DNA of 64,000 nt from positions 1,054,001-1,118,000 of the forward strand of contig QJPP01007217.1 of the NCBI GenBank assembly GCA_003996215.1, written 5' to 3'. The position numbers and the translations under genes are program-made. The DNA is from Jaltomata sinuosa (lineage: Eukaryota; Streptophyta; Magnoliopsida; Solanales; Solanaceae). Position 1 is the stretch's first letter, and each line of letters opens with the position of its first letter. A model generated the notes under the pieces. The model had not been told where the DNA came from. It was given only the letters and a program-made list of their open reading frames with translations, and ran no database searches. Of this stretch, positions 49,460 through 60,600 are shown piece after piece.

Positions 49460-49674
49460 AGAATGTTTTTAATTGGAATATTTCTAGATAAAAGGTGCCT
49501 TATTAATTTTCGTTCTAGTATTTTAGCTAAAAACAATGTATCACCTATTTCTTTCTTAGAGCTTGTTGTTTCTAGATCTTGGTCTTTTAATAGTCTATCT
49601 GCCTTTATATATAAATATAATAACTCTTTTTTAACCTTTTTGTATTCTCTCGTATTTTTATAAGGTCTTCTCAT
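49456..49674 (-). pseudogene. Viral small ORF (72 aa)
   Basis: Lys/Leu-rich frame, ATG 3 nt after the stop of the preceding ORF (TAACATATG) and stop overlapping the next ATG (ATGA). No recognised domain. Possible helical or coiled segment in the first 40 residues. Confidence 0.5.
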
Positions 49675-49677
49675 ATG

Positions 49678-49983
49678 TTAACCTACGGGGTTGTAATAAT
49701 AAGGATTGTTTTTAATAATCTTAATTCTTTCTATTACTTCGTTTATGTCTAGGCTTACCTGTGTTAATTCTTCACTTTTTTGTTCTTGAGATTGTCTAAT
49801 ACTTTTTCTAAGATTAGGTACAAAATGTTTAGAGGTATTGGTTAAAGATGATCTTAAGTCTAATGTAAATAAATGGCTTTCTAAAGCTTTTTTATATCTT
49901 TTGCAAATTTTTAAGTGTTGTCTATTATAAAACAATCTTCTATGTTGAGCAACTGTTCTTCTAGAGTAATAATCCTTTTTCAT
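49678..49983 (-). pseudogene. Viral small ORF (101 aa)
   Basis: Basic N-terminus (RRTVAQHRRLFYNRQHLKIC), then a helical middle. It is the first of three ORFs linked by 3-nt gap and ATGA junctions. No recognised domain. Confidence 0.5.
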
Positions 49984-50028
49984 ATACAGTCCTTCAGTTT
50001 TCTAGCTTTGATTTTTAAATTAGTGTAC

Positions 50029-50202
50029 CTACTTATATATCTCGTAAGGCCAAAAGTCTTTGGTCGAATTAATAATTTTATCTAGTATATCTTTTTGTAA
50101 GTCTTGATTAAAGTCTTTATGTAGATTAACTATTTTAAGTATAATAAGTAAAACTTTTTTACCAAAAAATCTCTGATAATAAGAAGTATGTGGATTTTCC
50201 AT
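50029..50202 (-). pseudogene. Viral small ORF (57 aa) at the insert border
   Basis: The frame begins MENPHTSYYQRFFGKK and ends DFWPYEIYK at TAG 50029-50031. It is open upstream as far as the (TA)n tract, so it may be the truncated end of a longer ORF. It lies 46 nt before the next small ORF. No domain recognised. Confidence 0.45.
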
Positions 50203-50220
50203 ACACCAGTGGTCTTTTGG

Positions 50221-50224
<4 letters not shown>

Positions 50225-50264
<40 letters not shown>
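50225..50264. repeat. (AT)n tract at right border of the viral insert
   Basis: About 20 AT units directly abut viral sequence. It is the counterpart of the tract at 46207-46224. Confidence 0.92.
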
Positions 50265-50267
<3 letters not shown>

Positions 50268-50412
50268 CAATCTATCTTTTTATCTGTCAGTGGAAATTTA
50301 AGTTATTAGAAATAGAATATATCTGATATATAATCATTTTCCATCAGAGATTGTATTCAACAATGTGTTATCTGCAGCAGCATCAGCTCCCTTCTTTTTC
50401 AGTTTATATTTG

Positions 50413-50582
50413 AAGGGTAGCGTTCAAGCAATGGTAAAATTGTCTTAGTGTGATCTATAGGTTACGAGTTCGAGCCGTAAAAATAGCTACTAATGCTTGC
50501 TAACTCGGCCCATCACACCTCTTAGAGTGCGGTTTTTTTCTGGACCCTTTTAACACGAGATGTTTTGTGCACCAGGTTGCCT
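50413..50582 (+). mobile_element. TS-type SINE, second copy
   Basis: The tRNA-like head has box B GGTTACGAGTTCGAGCCGT. The body continues ACTAATGCTTGC, CACACCTCTTAGAGTGCGG and TTTGTGCACCAGGTTGCC, the same family as 26601-26779. Possible short flanks TTTATAT; the TSD is not convincing. Confidence 0.8.
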
Positions 50583-50589
50583 TTTATAT

Positions 50590-52684
50590 ATATAACCCTA
50601 CGTACTAACCTACACATAAGCCACGAGACTATTAATGCGATTTAATAACAGTTTATAATAGGTTGTTATTTTATTTTTCAGCTTACTAAATTAAACTTAT
50701 GAATAATTATCTTTTATAGTAGGTCAACTTAATTTGATGCTTTAAAAAATTATATATTGACAATGTACAAAATTTAAATTTCTTATTTAAAAAATTAAAC
50801 CTTTAATTCTGTACAAACTTTTAGTACACTCTTACATGGATGACCCTCCTTTAGTTTTTCCCTTTACAGGGTTTTAAGAATTCATTACAAGGCGTTGGAT
50901 TAGTGAAAAATTGACCTTGTCCTGTGTACATGAAAAAATAATATCGAGTACGTACTATATATATGTCATATATGGAATTAAACGCATAGACTATACATCA
51001 AACTGACTTACATCAAGGTTGTTTTCAGTTGAAATTTCTTTTAAAAAAAGAATCTCAAAAGTCTCTTGAAAAAATGCAGGGTACGACTACATACAATAGA
51101 CTCTTAGCTTGTGGTTCATCCCTTCTCCGAACTTTGCGCATAACGAGAATTTAGTGCATCAAATTAACTATCTTTTTTTTTCTTCAAAACTAGACTAGAT
51201 AAAGTTCCCATCAAGCATGCGATGGCCGATGTGAGAAATGATATATGCCAGAGTACTTTAGCAAAATAAAAACTTCAACAAAAGGAACCAAACCATTTAG
51301 GGAAAGGAATTAAAAAACTTTACATTTTGCTTTCTGGATGTTGTAACCTACTAACTGTCAACTTTGTACTATGTGTTTAGAGTACGGGAAGTAAAAGGCA
51401 TTCTTTAATTTTACTATTGGATATCGTACGTTTCAAAATGTCAAGCCTCAAAGTTGGGTATGTTGAGTAATTTTTTCCTTTTTTGCATTAAAGACTAGGG
51501 AAATCGTTCTCAAGTTGGATATGTAGCTAGGTATTCATTGGAGCAGCTTGCAAATAAAAAAAGTCATACATTTACTACTCATAGTATAGTTCAGTAGTAC
51601 TTTGATAAAAGCTTTAAAATGTTTCAACTATCACATAGTATTCTCTAATGACCTGAGAATTCCAAGTCTTTTACTGCTTAAATAGACCCAGTCAAACTTT
51701 TGTTATGTACTTACTCAACAGAAAAGTCAAACTCAACAAATTTGTCTAGCCATTCGGATTAATCTACTCAGCCTATAAATTTGGAGTCCACATAAAATTT
51801 CATTCAATTGAATCATTATAATCTCCACCGCTTGGGACCATCCATTTTTTTTTAAGTTTGTCATTAGGCATTTGATACTCTCATTAGGGCCCGGCTATAA
51901 TCCCGTATACACGTAGGACTCAAATTCGACACGTCTAATTAAGAAAGAAAGAGTATTTACTTGTTGAGGAGGACCAGACCTTATAATCACAGCACATGTC
52001 CTTCTTTAGGGCACTTATAGTACCCTTGACATCCTTCCTATTGGCCAGGAACCCAGGACTAGCACTCCTAATATATAGGTTTAGGCCACCATTGATTTAA
52101 TACTCTAAGCTCGAGTCCTATAGTGAGTAAAACATTGATCAAACATGTTCTCAACTAAATATGAGAAGCTAATGTAAAAGACTAAGACATTAATTAGTTG
52201 AGAGGCAATTGCACGAAGACCCTGTCACTGCTTAATTAGTTAAATTAGTAATGAAATTTGTAGCTAATTTTTAGATTTTTTTTTTTTATATTGAGAACAT
52301 TCAAAAGTGCTTTTTCATTAGCAAAATTAATTATTGATGGTTAATAATATTCTAGAGTCTGCCTAACCAGCCGCCATATCATGCTGTTTTCTTAACCTGA
52401 TGTAGAAAAATACACTGATATTGTGATGTAAATATGAAACTAAAATATTTTTCTTTAATCTTAAGCAAACAAAATTAGATGAGAATTAATAAAGGTCTAC
52501 GAACCTCGAGGATGGGCACCAAAACCAAAAGTCTAAAGACCATTAAATTGAAAAGCAATGACATCATCAAGTCATTGTGTTAGTATTTATTTTACTAAAT
52601 TAGACATCATAAATATCAAGATCTCTTATAAAAAGGTCATAAAATTAAAAAAATTTAGTAATGGACTAGAAAACCATTTTTTCC
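50590..52684. other. Intergenic
   Basis: AT-rich; no supported gene or element. Confidence 0.45.
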
Positions 52685-53072
52685 ATAAATATAGGGAAAA
52701 CTACGCGGCATGACATAATTTAAGTCCTTAATTAGAATTCATAACAATACTTTCAAAAAATTACTATCCATAACAAAAGAGTAATATTTTAAATAGGCCC
52801 AGCCATAACTCCAAATACATTTAGAACAATTGACTCCCATTCCTAAATTAACACCCCAAATAAGTATCCACTTCCTTTTTCAATGAAATCTCTCTCCCAC
52901 AATCCCCATAGTTTCGGTATTACACCCAAAACCTACTTCTTCACGATTTGAATTTATTTCATACCAAATTCACAGTTGTTTTTCATTGTTTTACTCGATT
53001 TACAGTTGTTTTTAACATTGGAGGTATGCTTTAATGGCGGAACATAGACCAACTAAATGATTTACCAGACGT

Positions 53073-53255
53073 ATGCTTTTAATGGCTGACTATGCACCAT
53101 CTTTCAATTTGGGTATTTCTCAAGCGAATACAAATGCAGGATCTGTTGCTAATGTCGATCAAGTTGAAAAGTCTGTACAAGAATTTCGATCAGTAATCTG
53201 TTGTATTTGTATTTTACCGACTCAACAGAAATACATGTTGTTCTACATTCTCTAG
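53073..53255 (+). pseudogene. Possible Ulp1-type transposon protein remnant
   Basis: The first ~45 codons (ATG context at about 53079) read like a protein: ADYAPSFNLGISQ, then VDQVEKSVQEF. After that the frame runs into AT-rich repeat. The PSF(D/N)LGI phrase is familiar from Ulp1-carrying Mutator elements in Solanaceae, but the match is from memory and short. Treat it as a deletion remnant. Confidence 0.35.
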
Positions 53256-53289
53256 ACAAATTCAAATAAAAGTTTCTTCTTATTGCTCT

Positions 53290-53780
53290 TGCATATGTAT
53301 TGAATCAAATGTATTTGTATTTTTGGCTGGGTCTCTGGTATAAGTACTTAACATACAAGTACAACAGAAATACATAATGTTCTATATCTATTTGCATTCA
53401 AATACAAATAGAAATACTTTTTTTGATTGTTCTGGCATATACATTTTTTGTTGAACTCAAATGTATTTGTATGTGTTGGTTGGGTCTCTGGTACAAGTAC
53501 CTAACATTACTAGAATACAAATACAAATACATTTTTCATATATTGTTCAGGCATATAAATACAAATACAAATTACTTACATACAAGTACAACATAAATAC
53601 ATGTTTTTTAGATCTATTTGCATTCAAATACAAATATAAATACTTTTTTTTGGCTATTATGGCAGATACATTTTTTGTTGAACTCAAATGTATTTGTATG
53701 TGTTGGTTGGGCCTCTGGTACAAGTACCTAACATATAATGATATGAAATGTATTTGAACTAGAATACAAATACAAATATA
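53290..53780. repeat. Imperfect direct repeats (~153 and ~228 bp spacing)
   Basis: Three copies of a 45-bp block containing GGGTCTCTGGTACAAGTACC lie at about 53306, 53459 and 53686. They are separated by ATACAAATACAAATA-rich filler and a second shared block ATTTGCATTCAAATACAAATA. Confidence 0.8.
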
Positions 53781-54276
53781 TTTTTTATATTGGAATCGAA
53801 ATGAAATCTACAGAATGCAGTACATGCCCGTGATTTATGAAATTGGTTAAAATCAGTGAAGATCTTTTCTTTTTTAAATGGTAACAGTCACCTAAAATAA
53901 CTCTTTCATCTTAATATGTATTTGTATTTGGCTAATTAATTCCTACCATTAAATACAATAAAAATAACAATATTTTCTCATTTAAATTACTGTTTACTAT
54001 AATTTTAAAAGGGCTATTATGTCCTCCTTAATTATGGGCTCAAATTTACTATTTGTGAAATTTTCTCATAAATATATGTGGAACTCTATTATAATTTATA
54101 TTCATGCAAACTAAGCTATTTATATGAAACCAATAAAGATAACAATGCACTCTTCTTCAATTAATTTCTCGCGTAATCACGCAATAAATAATTATCATCT
54201 CAAAAAATAATCTTTTTGAGTTAATATATTGAATACACAAAGTAGTCTATTTCCATTTCTTGGTCGTCCCTCTAGA

Positions 54277-55208
54277 TAGGGGTGTACATGGACCAGGTTG
54301 ATTCAGTTTTTTTAAAAATTAAATCAAATCATTAATGTTAGGTTATTAAATTTATAAAGCAAATCAAATTAATAAAAGTTGGGTTTTCTATCCTCGAATT
54401 TTTTTGCATTATTTCGGTTTCCTCGGGTTTTTAGGTTATTTCGGAGTTTTTTCGGTAAAGTCTTCGTATAAACATATAATCAACTTGTGCTTTAAATATT
54501 TCTTTAATCCTAGCAAGATACAACTATCTAAGGTATTTCTTAAAAAAAATAATACAAAATATATAAATGAGTGATGACATTAATAAAATATTCAACCAAA
54601 AAAATAATGAAATAGCATAGAATAAATATTGCATATTAATAAGCCATTATAAAAATAATCATAATTTAAAAATATCAAGTCATACTAAAATAAGTCTAAT
54701 AAGTATTAATAACATGACTAAATATTAAAAAAAAAATAGTTTATGTATTTGTGCAAAATTAAAGAATAGATATCTAACATGATTGTCATTCCTAGTGTTG
54801 AATTGAATTGTTTTTTGTTAGCATTAGTATTGACTTGAGCTTTATTTGAGTTACTAATATCTATGGGCTATAAAAACTTATTGGACCATTTAAAATTTCA
54901 ACTTTAAACTTGAAATAATATGTTGAAAGATAAAAACTATGAAAAATTGAAGAAATATTTATAAATTACATCACAATAAATATTTTTTTATATATAAAAT
55001 ATTTTGAAAAATAACATATATATGTAATATCGGGTTGGTTCGGTTCGATTTGACTTTTTTTAGTTAAAAACTAAACCAAATCAATTATAGTCGGGGTTTT
55101 TTCCCCAACACCAAACCAAGTCAAACCAAATCACTAGTCGGTTTTTTTTTACGGTTCAATTTGATTTACGATTTGATTCGATTTGCGATTTGATTTTGTT
55201 CACTCCTA
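54277..55208. mobile_element. hAT-type element, 932 bp, 8-bp TSD
   Basis: Terminal inverted repeats TAGGGGTGTACATGG and (inverted right end) TAGGAGTGAACAAAATC. Perfect 8-bp flanks CCTCTAGA at 54269-54276 and 55209-55216. Sub-terminal regions are rich in GGTTTGGTTCGGTT-type words and their inverse (AAACCAAATC). It encodes nothing and is therefore non-autonomous. Confidence 0.92.
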
Positions 55209-55465
55209 CCTCTAGAGAGCCAGGGGGCTTTACTTTTTCTTAGTACTACATTAATTAGAACTTACCTTCAACATTAGACTTTATTCATATTGGCACCTAA
55301 ACATATAGCCTTGCAGATAATTAAATTAGAATTTATCATAAAGGTCAAGGTTTAATTAAGTTTCAATCAAAACAAAAGGAAAGTTAATTAATTGATTTAC
55401 TCTCATATATTTAAATTTTAATATTAATAGACAGCAGTATAAAAGAAAGAAAATAAAGTTTATTA

Positions 55466-55719
55466 CTCTCTCTCTCTTTCAATTTGTTTGACCTACTTTC
55501 CTTTTTAGTCCGTTTAAAAAATAATGCCTCTTTCTTTTTTTAGAAACTCTTGAATTCTAACTTTCCACATAGCATATTCTAGACCACAAAATTAAATAAT
55601 ATTTAAGGGAATATATTTGTCATATTTTTAATTTAAGACCATAAATTTCAAAAAATTCTTTTACTTTTTTAAATTTCGTACCAAATTAAAACAAGTCAAA
55701 TAAATTGAAACAGATAGAG
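55466..55719. mobile_element. Stowaway MITE
   Basis: CTCTCTCTCTTTCAATTTGTTTG at the left, inverted CAAATAAATTGAAACAGATAGAG at the right, TA flanks. The interior is like the copy at 33207-33455. Confidence 0.88.
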
Positions 55720-55875
55720 TATAAGTAATAAGTAACAGGATTGGATGAAAGAAAAGGGAAGGCATCTTATAGGATCAATTATTATCTACCTACCTAACCT
55801 GTGGTCGGACTGGACGTTTCCTCGTTTTACATATCCTTTTCCCACCACACACTCCCTCTCTTCTATATCCTTATT

Positions 55876-55903
55876 ACTTTTATTTTATTTTATTTTATTT
55901 TAT
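55876..55903. repeat. (TTTTA)n microsatellite
   Basis: Five to six TTTTA units in a row. Confidence 0.85.
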
Positions 55904-56024
55904 TTTAAACACTATCGAAAAAAATTTACAATTTAAATTTTATGAGTTTAAATATCATTAAATTCATGACCCATTTGCATTATGTGGGTGAGAGTCGAAG
56001 ATTTATCAAAAATAATATTTCTAT

Positions 56025-56110
56025 CTCACAAAGGTAGGATAAGGTCTACGACATTCTACTCTTACTAGTTACTAAACTTCACTTGTGTAATTACACTTAA
56101 TATGTTGGTA
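56025..56110 (-). repeat. SolS-like SINE fragment, inverted
   Basis: Read on the minus strand it gives GTGTAATTACACAAGTGAAG..GTAGACCTTATCCTACC, the same SINE-like consensus as at 15292. Confidence 0.45.
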
Positions 56111-56495
56111 TTATTATTTTTGGGGTCAAATATACTCTTTCCTTCCATTTTTAGTTGTTAATATTTGATTTATCACACTCCTTAAAAAGTAATTAATAAA
56201 ATGATATGTTTATATATTATCTTGTTGAATATAATAATTCAATTTTTTGGAATGCGTTGGAAAATAATCATAGTTAATATTAAGAGTAAATTAGTACTCA
56301 ACTAAGTTATAAATTCTCTCTTGGTATATATGTTGGACAAGTAAAAATAAACATATATTTTTAGTATAGTAGATAAATAAAAATAGACGAAAAAAGTAAT
56401 ATTTATACACATTTAGTAAATTTTTTTACATACATACAAGTTCAGAGCCAAATTTACCTATAACTTATATTGTACATCCGTCTCGTTAATAAGTA

Positions 56496-56730
56496 CTCCT
56501 TTCATTCTCTTTTACTTGTCATATTTCATTTTTCGAGAGTCAAAATGCATGAATTTTGACTAACATTTAATGATATATTTTTTTCATTATATTAATATGA
56601 TAAGGATTGTAACTTATAGCAATTTTTATATAGTTTTCAAACACAAAAAAATTTAAATTTTAAATATTAAACTATTTTAGTTCAATTTAACTTCAAAAAT
56701 TAGTTAAAATTAACAAATGCAGGGAGGAAG
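56496..56730. mobile_element. Stowaway-like MITE
   Basis: CTCCTTTCATTCTCTTTTACTTG at the left and AACAAATGCAGGGAGGAAG at the right are imperfect inverted ends flanked by TA. It lies about 0.9 kb upstream of the BEL1-like coding start. Confidence 0.65.
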
Positions 56731-57224
56731 TAAATTTTTAATTAAGGAGAAAGAGAATCAAACTGTTTGTTTCTTGTCATCACATTTACCTAAATACCAA
56801 ATCAGTAGTACTACTAAGAAATTTGATACTAGTACATAGAAAAGAAGTGAACAATAGAACAAAATAGTTGCCCCTTATATCACTCTCCACAGTCTACAGA
56901 AACAAACAAAGTAAATACCCCTCTCAAGTCTCAATAATTAATTATTACTCAGTATTATCCTCTTCAAATAGTGAATCAAAAAATAAAAAATCTCAGAGGA
57001 GTATCAATTTCTTTTCTCTTTTTTCTAATTTGTCCTATAGTGGTGGGGTGGGTAGCTAGAAGGGGGGTAGGGGGGTAACCCCACATCTCTTTATTCATAT
57101 TTCCTTTTTGTGGTTGACGAAGAGATCAATATGCAAAGAGAAAACAGATCAGTCTGACAAGAAGGCAACTTCTCAAAGCTTAGAGAGCTACCACCCAAAG
57201 ATAGACAGTTAGTTACCACTTACA

Positions 57225-57572
57225 TGTGAGTCTCTTATTTTTTTTTGTATCTATTTCTTTGATGCTACACTCTGCTAAAGCTCCTTTCATCTCTTTCTCT
57301 TTCTCTGTTTTTTTTTTAATATCATTTTCTTTTCTGAAGATCTCTGATAGCTAATCTTTATTTGTCACACTATAAACAAATCCCCCCATCTTTCTGTGTT
57401 CCTTTTTTTTTAATATATCAAAATCAAAAGCCATCATCAATCAAGAATCCCATAGTTTGGGAGTTTTTTTTTTAAAAATATTTGACCTGTTATAAGCTCT
57501 ATATTATGCTTTCTGTGTCAAAAATGTTCCCTTATTATAAACTTTTTGTTCTCTATTACTTTCTTTATGCAG
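57225..57572 (+). other. Predicted 5'-leader intron of the BEL1-like gene
   Basis: Donor ACAT/GTGAGT at 57225 and T-rich acceptor TTTATGCAG/GTTC ending at 57572. The inferred leader is an upstream exon (approximately 57110-57224) plus 57573-57654. A leader intron fits my recollection of BEL5-type genes. Confidence 0.55.
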
Positions 57573-57654
57573 GTTCTATCATAGATAAAAGGAGAAATCC
57601 AACAAGAAAAGGATTTTGGTGTACTATTAGTCAACGAAAATTATTGTTGCAGCT

Positions 57655-60600
57655 ATGTACTATGGAGGAACCTCGGATAATAATATACAAGCTGATCAAC
57701 ATCAACATCATCATCATCATGCTAATAATAATAATATTCAGACACTTTATCTGATGAACCCTAACAGTTATATGCAAGGCTACACTACTGCTACTACTGA
57801 CACACAACAACAACAGCAACAACAGCAGTTGCTTTTCTTGAATTCTTCACCAGCAGGCAACAACGCGCTCAACGCCGCGAATATACCCCACGCGCCGCTG
57901 CAACACCAGCAGCACTTTGTCGGCGTACCTCTTCCGGCGGTTAGTTTGCACGATCAGATCAATCATCATGGACTTATGCAGCGTTTGTGGAACAATCAAA
58001 GTGGAAGTCATCATCATGAATCACACCAGGTGATACCGTCGTCCGTGGTGGTTTCAACCACCACGGACTTGGCCTCTCAGTTAGGGTTCCAGAGGCCGAT
58101 TGTGGTGTCTGCAACACCACAACACCGACAACAACAACAACAACAAGGTGGTCTATCACTAAGCCTCTCTCCTCAACAACAACAACAAATCAGTTTCAAT
58201 AACATCTCATCATCATCACCAAGACCAAATCATAATGTTACTATTAGAGGAACATTAGATGGAACTAATTCCAGCAACATGGTTTTAGGCTCTAAGTACC
58301 TGAAAGCTGCACAAGAGCTTCTTGATGAAGTTGTTAATATTGTTGGAAAAAACATCAAAGGAGATGATCAAAAGAAGGAGGTGGAAAATTCAATGAATAA
58401 AGAATCAATGCCTTTAACTAGTGATGTCAACACTAGTAGTGGTACTGGTGGTGGTGAAAGTAGCAGCAGGCAGAAAAATGAAGTTGCTGTTGAGCTTACA
58501 ACTTCTCAAAGACAAGAACTTCAAATGAAAAAGGCCAAACTTCTTACCATGCTTGAAGAGGTACATATATATATTCTTCACATATAATTCTCAGTTGATC
58601 CAAATTTTTGAGTCTATGAGTTTTACACATACATATTAAGATTAACATAAATACATGATTCGTTATCTTCAATTTCTTATTGGTTTTGGAAAAAAGATAC
58701 TTGTCAATCAAATGAACCAAAACTGTAAAAACATTTCATATCTAGCCTTTTATATTTACCTTTTTTTCTCAAAAGTTATGTGGATGAGAAATTAAATGGA
58801 TGAAACAATTGATTTATATATGTTTGCAATAATAGTAGTTGGTAGATGAAATGTGCAGGTTTTGTTAATTTAGTTGAAGAACATCAGTTACCAACAAGAG
58901 ACCAATCACGTACGTACACTGCGTTTCTGTTGATATACACAAACTGACAATGTGTGGCTCTAAAATTTTCTTCTGCGGGTCCAACTAAAGCTATAAAGAT
59001 AATACAACAAAGCTAGCTACGAACCTAAAATGTCTTCAGTTGGACGAAAATTCAAACCACTATCTCCTATTCACTTTATATATATATTTTACACGATGCG
59101 TAACGTCCACGCAGATGTGCCCTCGACCTAATAGTTTTAGACATAGGTTGTGTTTAAAAACTCGATGGTTCACAAAATTTTGCTACTGTACCAACTAATT
59201 TCTCACTTGGAATGTATATTTCAATGGAAATTAAAATTATTTAATTTCTTATGTGAGTTACTCATAATTTATCTAGTCATGCGTGCAGAGAAATTGAAGA
59301 AATACATTGAAGCATTAATCTTTTTTTTTTTTTGTGTTAAACTATTGACAGGTAGTGTAAGTTATATTACAATAAAGTTACACAAAGGGAGGCTAGGCCT
59401 GACCTGGGAATACAACACTTGACTGGTAAACCAATCCAGTCAATGAGCAAAAAATAGGATTTAACATAGAAGAGATCCTACTCTATTTATAGTGGTTGAG
59501 CGTTAATCATTGTCACAAAGGGTCTCCTCTGCCCTTATTAATTAGTAGTAGTAGCGAACATAAGATAACTTCATGTTGTAAAACTACTGATTGGTAATAA
59601 TAAAAGTCTAACGTTCTCTCTCTCACTCTCTTTTAGGTGGAACAAAGGTACAGGCAGTACCATCACCAAATGCAAATAATTGTATCATCATTTGAGCAAG
59701 TAGCAGGAATTGGATCAGCCAAATCATACACTCAACTGGCTTTGCATGCAATTTCGAAGCAATTCCGATGCCTAAAAGATGCAATTGCTGAGCAAATAAA
59801 GGCCACGAGCAAGAGTCTAGGTGAAGAGGAAGGCTTAGGAGGGAAAATCGAAGGCTCGAGACTCAAATTTGTGGACAATCATCTAAGGCAACAACGTGCA
59901 CTGCAACAGCTTGGAATGATGCAACCAAATGCTTGGAGACCCCAAAGAGGTTTACCTGAAAGAGCTGTCTCTGTCCTTCGTGCTTGGCTTTTCGAGCATT
60001 TTCTTCATCCGTGAGTACTCGTAAACTTGCATTTTCTTAATAAAATGAACTTCAGTCTATATACATTGACGATGTGAAAAATACCTACTCCTAGATAGAA
60101 AATTGCTTATTCGATCTTACCAATTTTTGTTTAATACGCCCTCATTCCTATTTTTATGTGTCTTCCATCATTAGGAAAACATTAAGTACAAGGTGTGATT
60201 TACAAAGTTACACTTATTTATTTCTTATTGAGAAGTCCGACTATTGGAAAATGAGTAGTATTAATCACTTTATATCCCTTTAATAGCTAGCAAGCGTAAA
60301 ACTGAAAAAATAATAATTAATTATATCTTGATTTCTAAAAAGACCGCTATTTTGAATAATCTTTTTAGGTCTAAAAGGACACTTAATAATGGCGATACTT
60401 CTTAAACTAGAGTAGGATTAATTGGGATGTATTCCGAAGAGTGTAACTATATATACGTTATTTTTAGCTCAAACTACGTATGCATGAGCAAAATAAATTA
60501 TCACACTCATTCTAAATCTATTGATTCTAAATTCTGAATTCATGCATTCGAGTTAATTCTGTCTATGGACAGTTGTAAACATAAATATTTTTTTTTCTAA

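Larger units (their letters stand above)
46225..50224 (-). mobile_element. Endogenous pararetrovirus (Caulimoviridae) segment
   Basis: A 4-kb virus-derived block in minus orientation, bordered at both ends by (TA)n. Reading 5' to 3' on the minus strand it holds several short tightly spaced ORFs, a 30K-type movement-protein ORF, then the C-terminal part of reverse transcriptase and RNase H. Missing are recognisable coat protein, aspartic protease, the N-terminal half of RT and any transactivator ORF. It is therefore a deleted, non-replicating copy. Frames lack the stop codons expected of a very old copy. The layout suggests a solendovirus-like or other multi-ORF caulimovirid rather than a single-polyprotein petuvirus; genus is not certain. 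Confidence 0.88.
52694..54067. mobile_element. Non-autonomous Mutator-like element with internal repeats
   Basis: Perfect 9-bp flanks ATAAATATA at 52685-52693 and 54068-54076. Left end GGGAAAACTACGCGGC and inverted right end GAGAAAATTTCACAAA. Further in, ATAATTTAAGTCCTTAATTAG aligns with the inverse of the right arm. The interior holds a possible protein remnant (53073-53255) and long imperfect direct repeats. These contain AATGTATTTGTATGTGTTGG..TGGGTCTCTGGTACAAGTACCTAACAT, at about 53306, 53459 and 53686. Confidence 0.85.

Noticed and set aside
57482..57754. Alternative ORF across the BEL1-like start region
   Set aside because: Starts inside the predicted leader intron and leaves the BEL1 frame; the ATG at 57655 begins the conserved BEL5 N-terminus.
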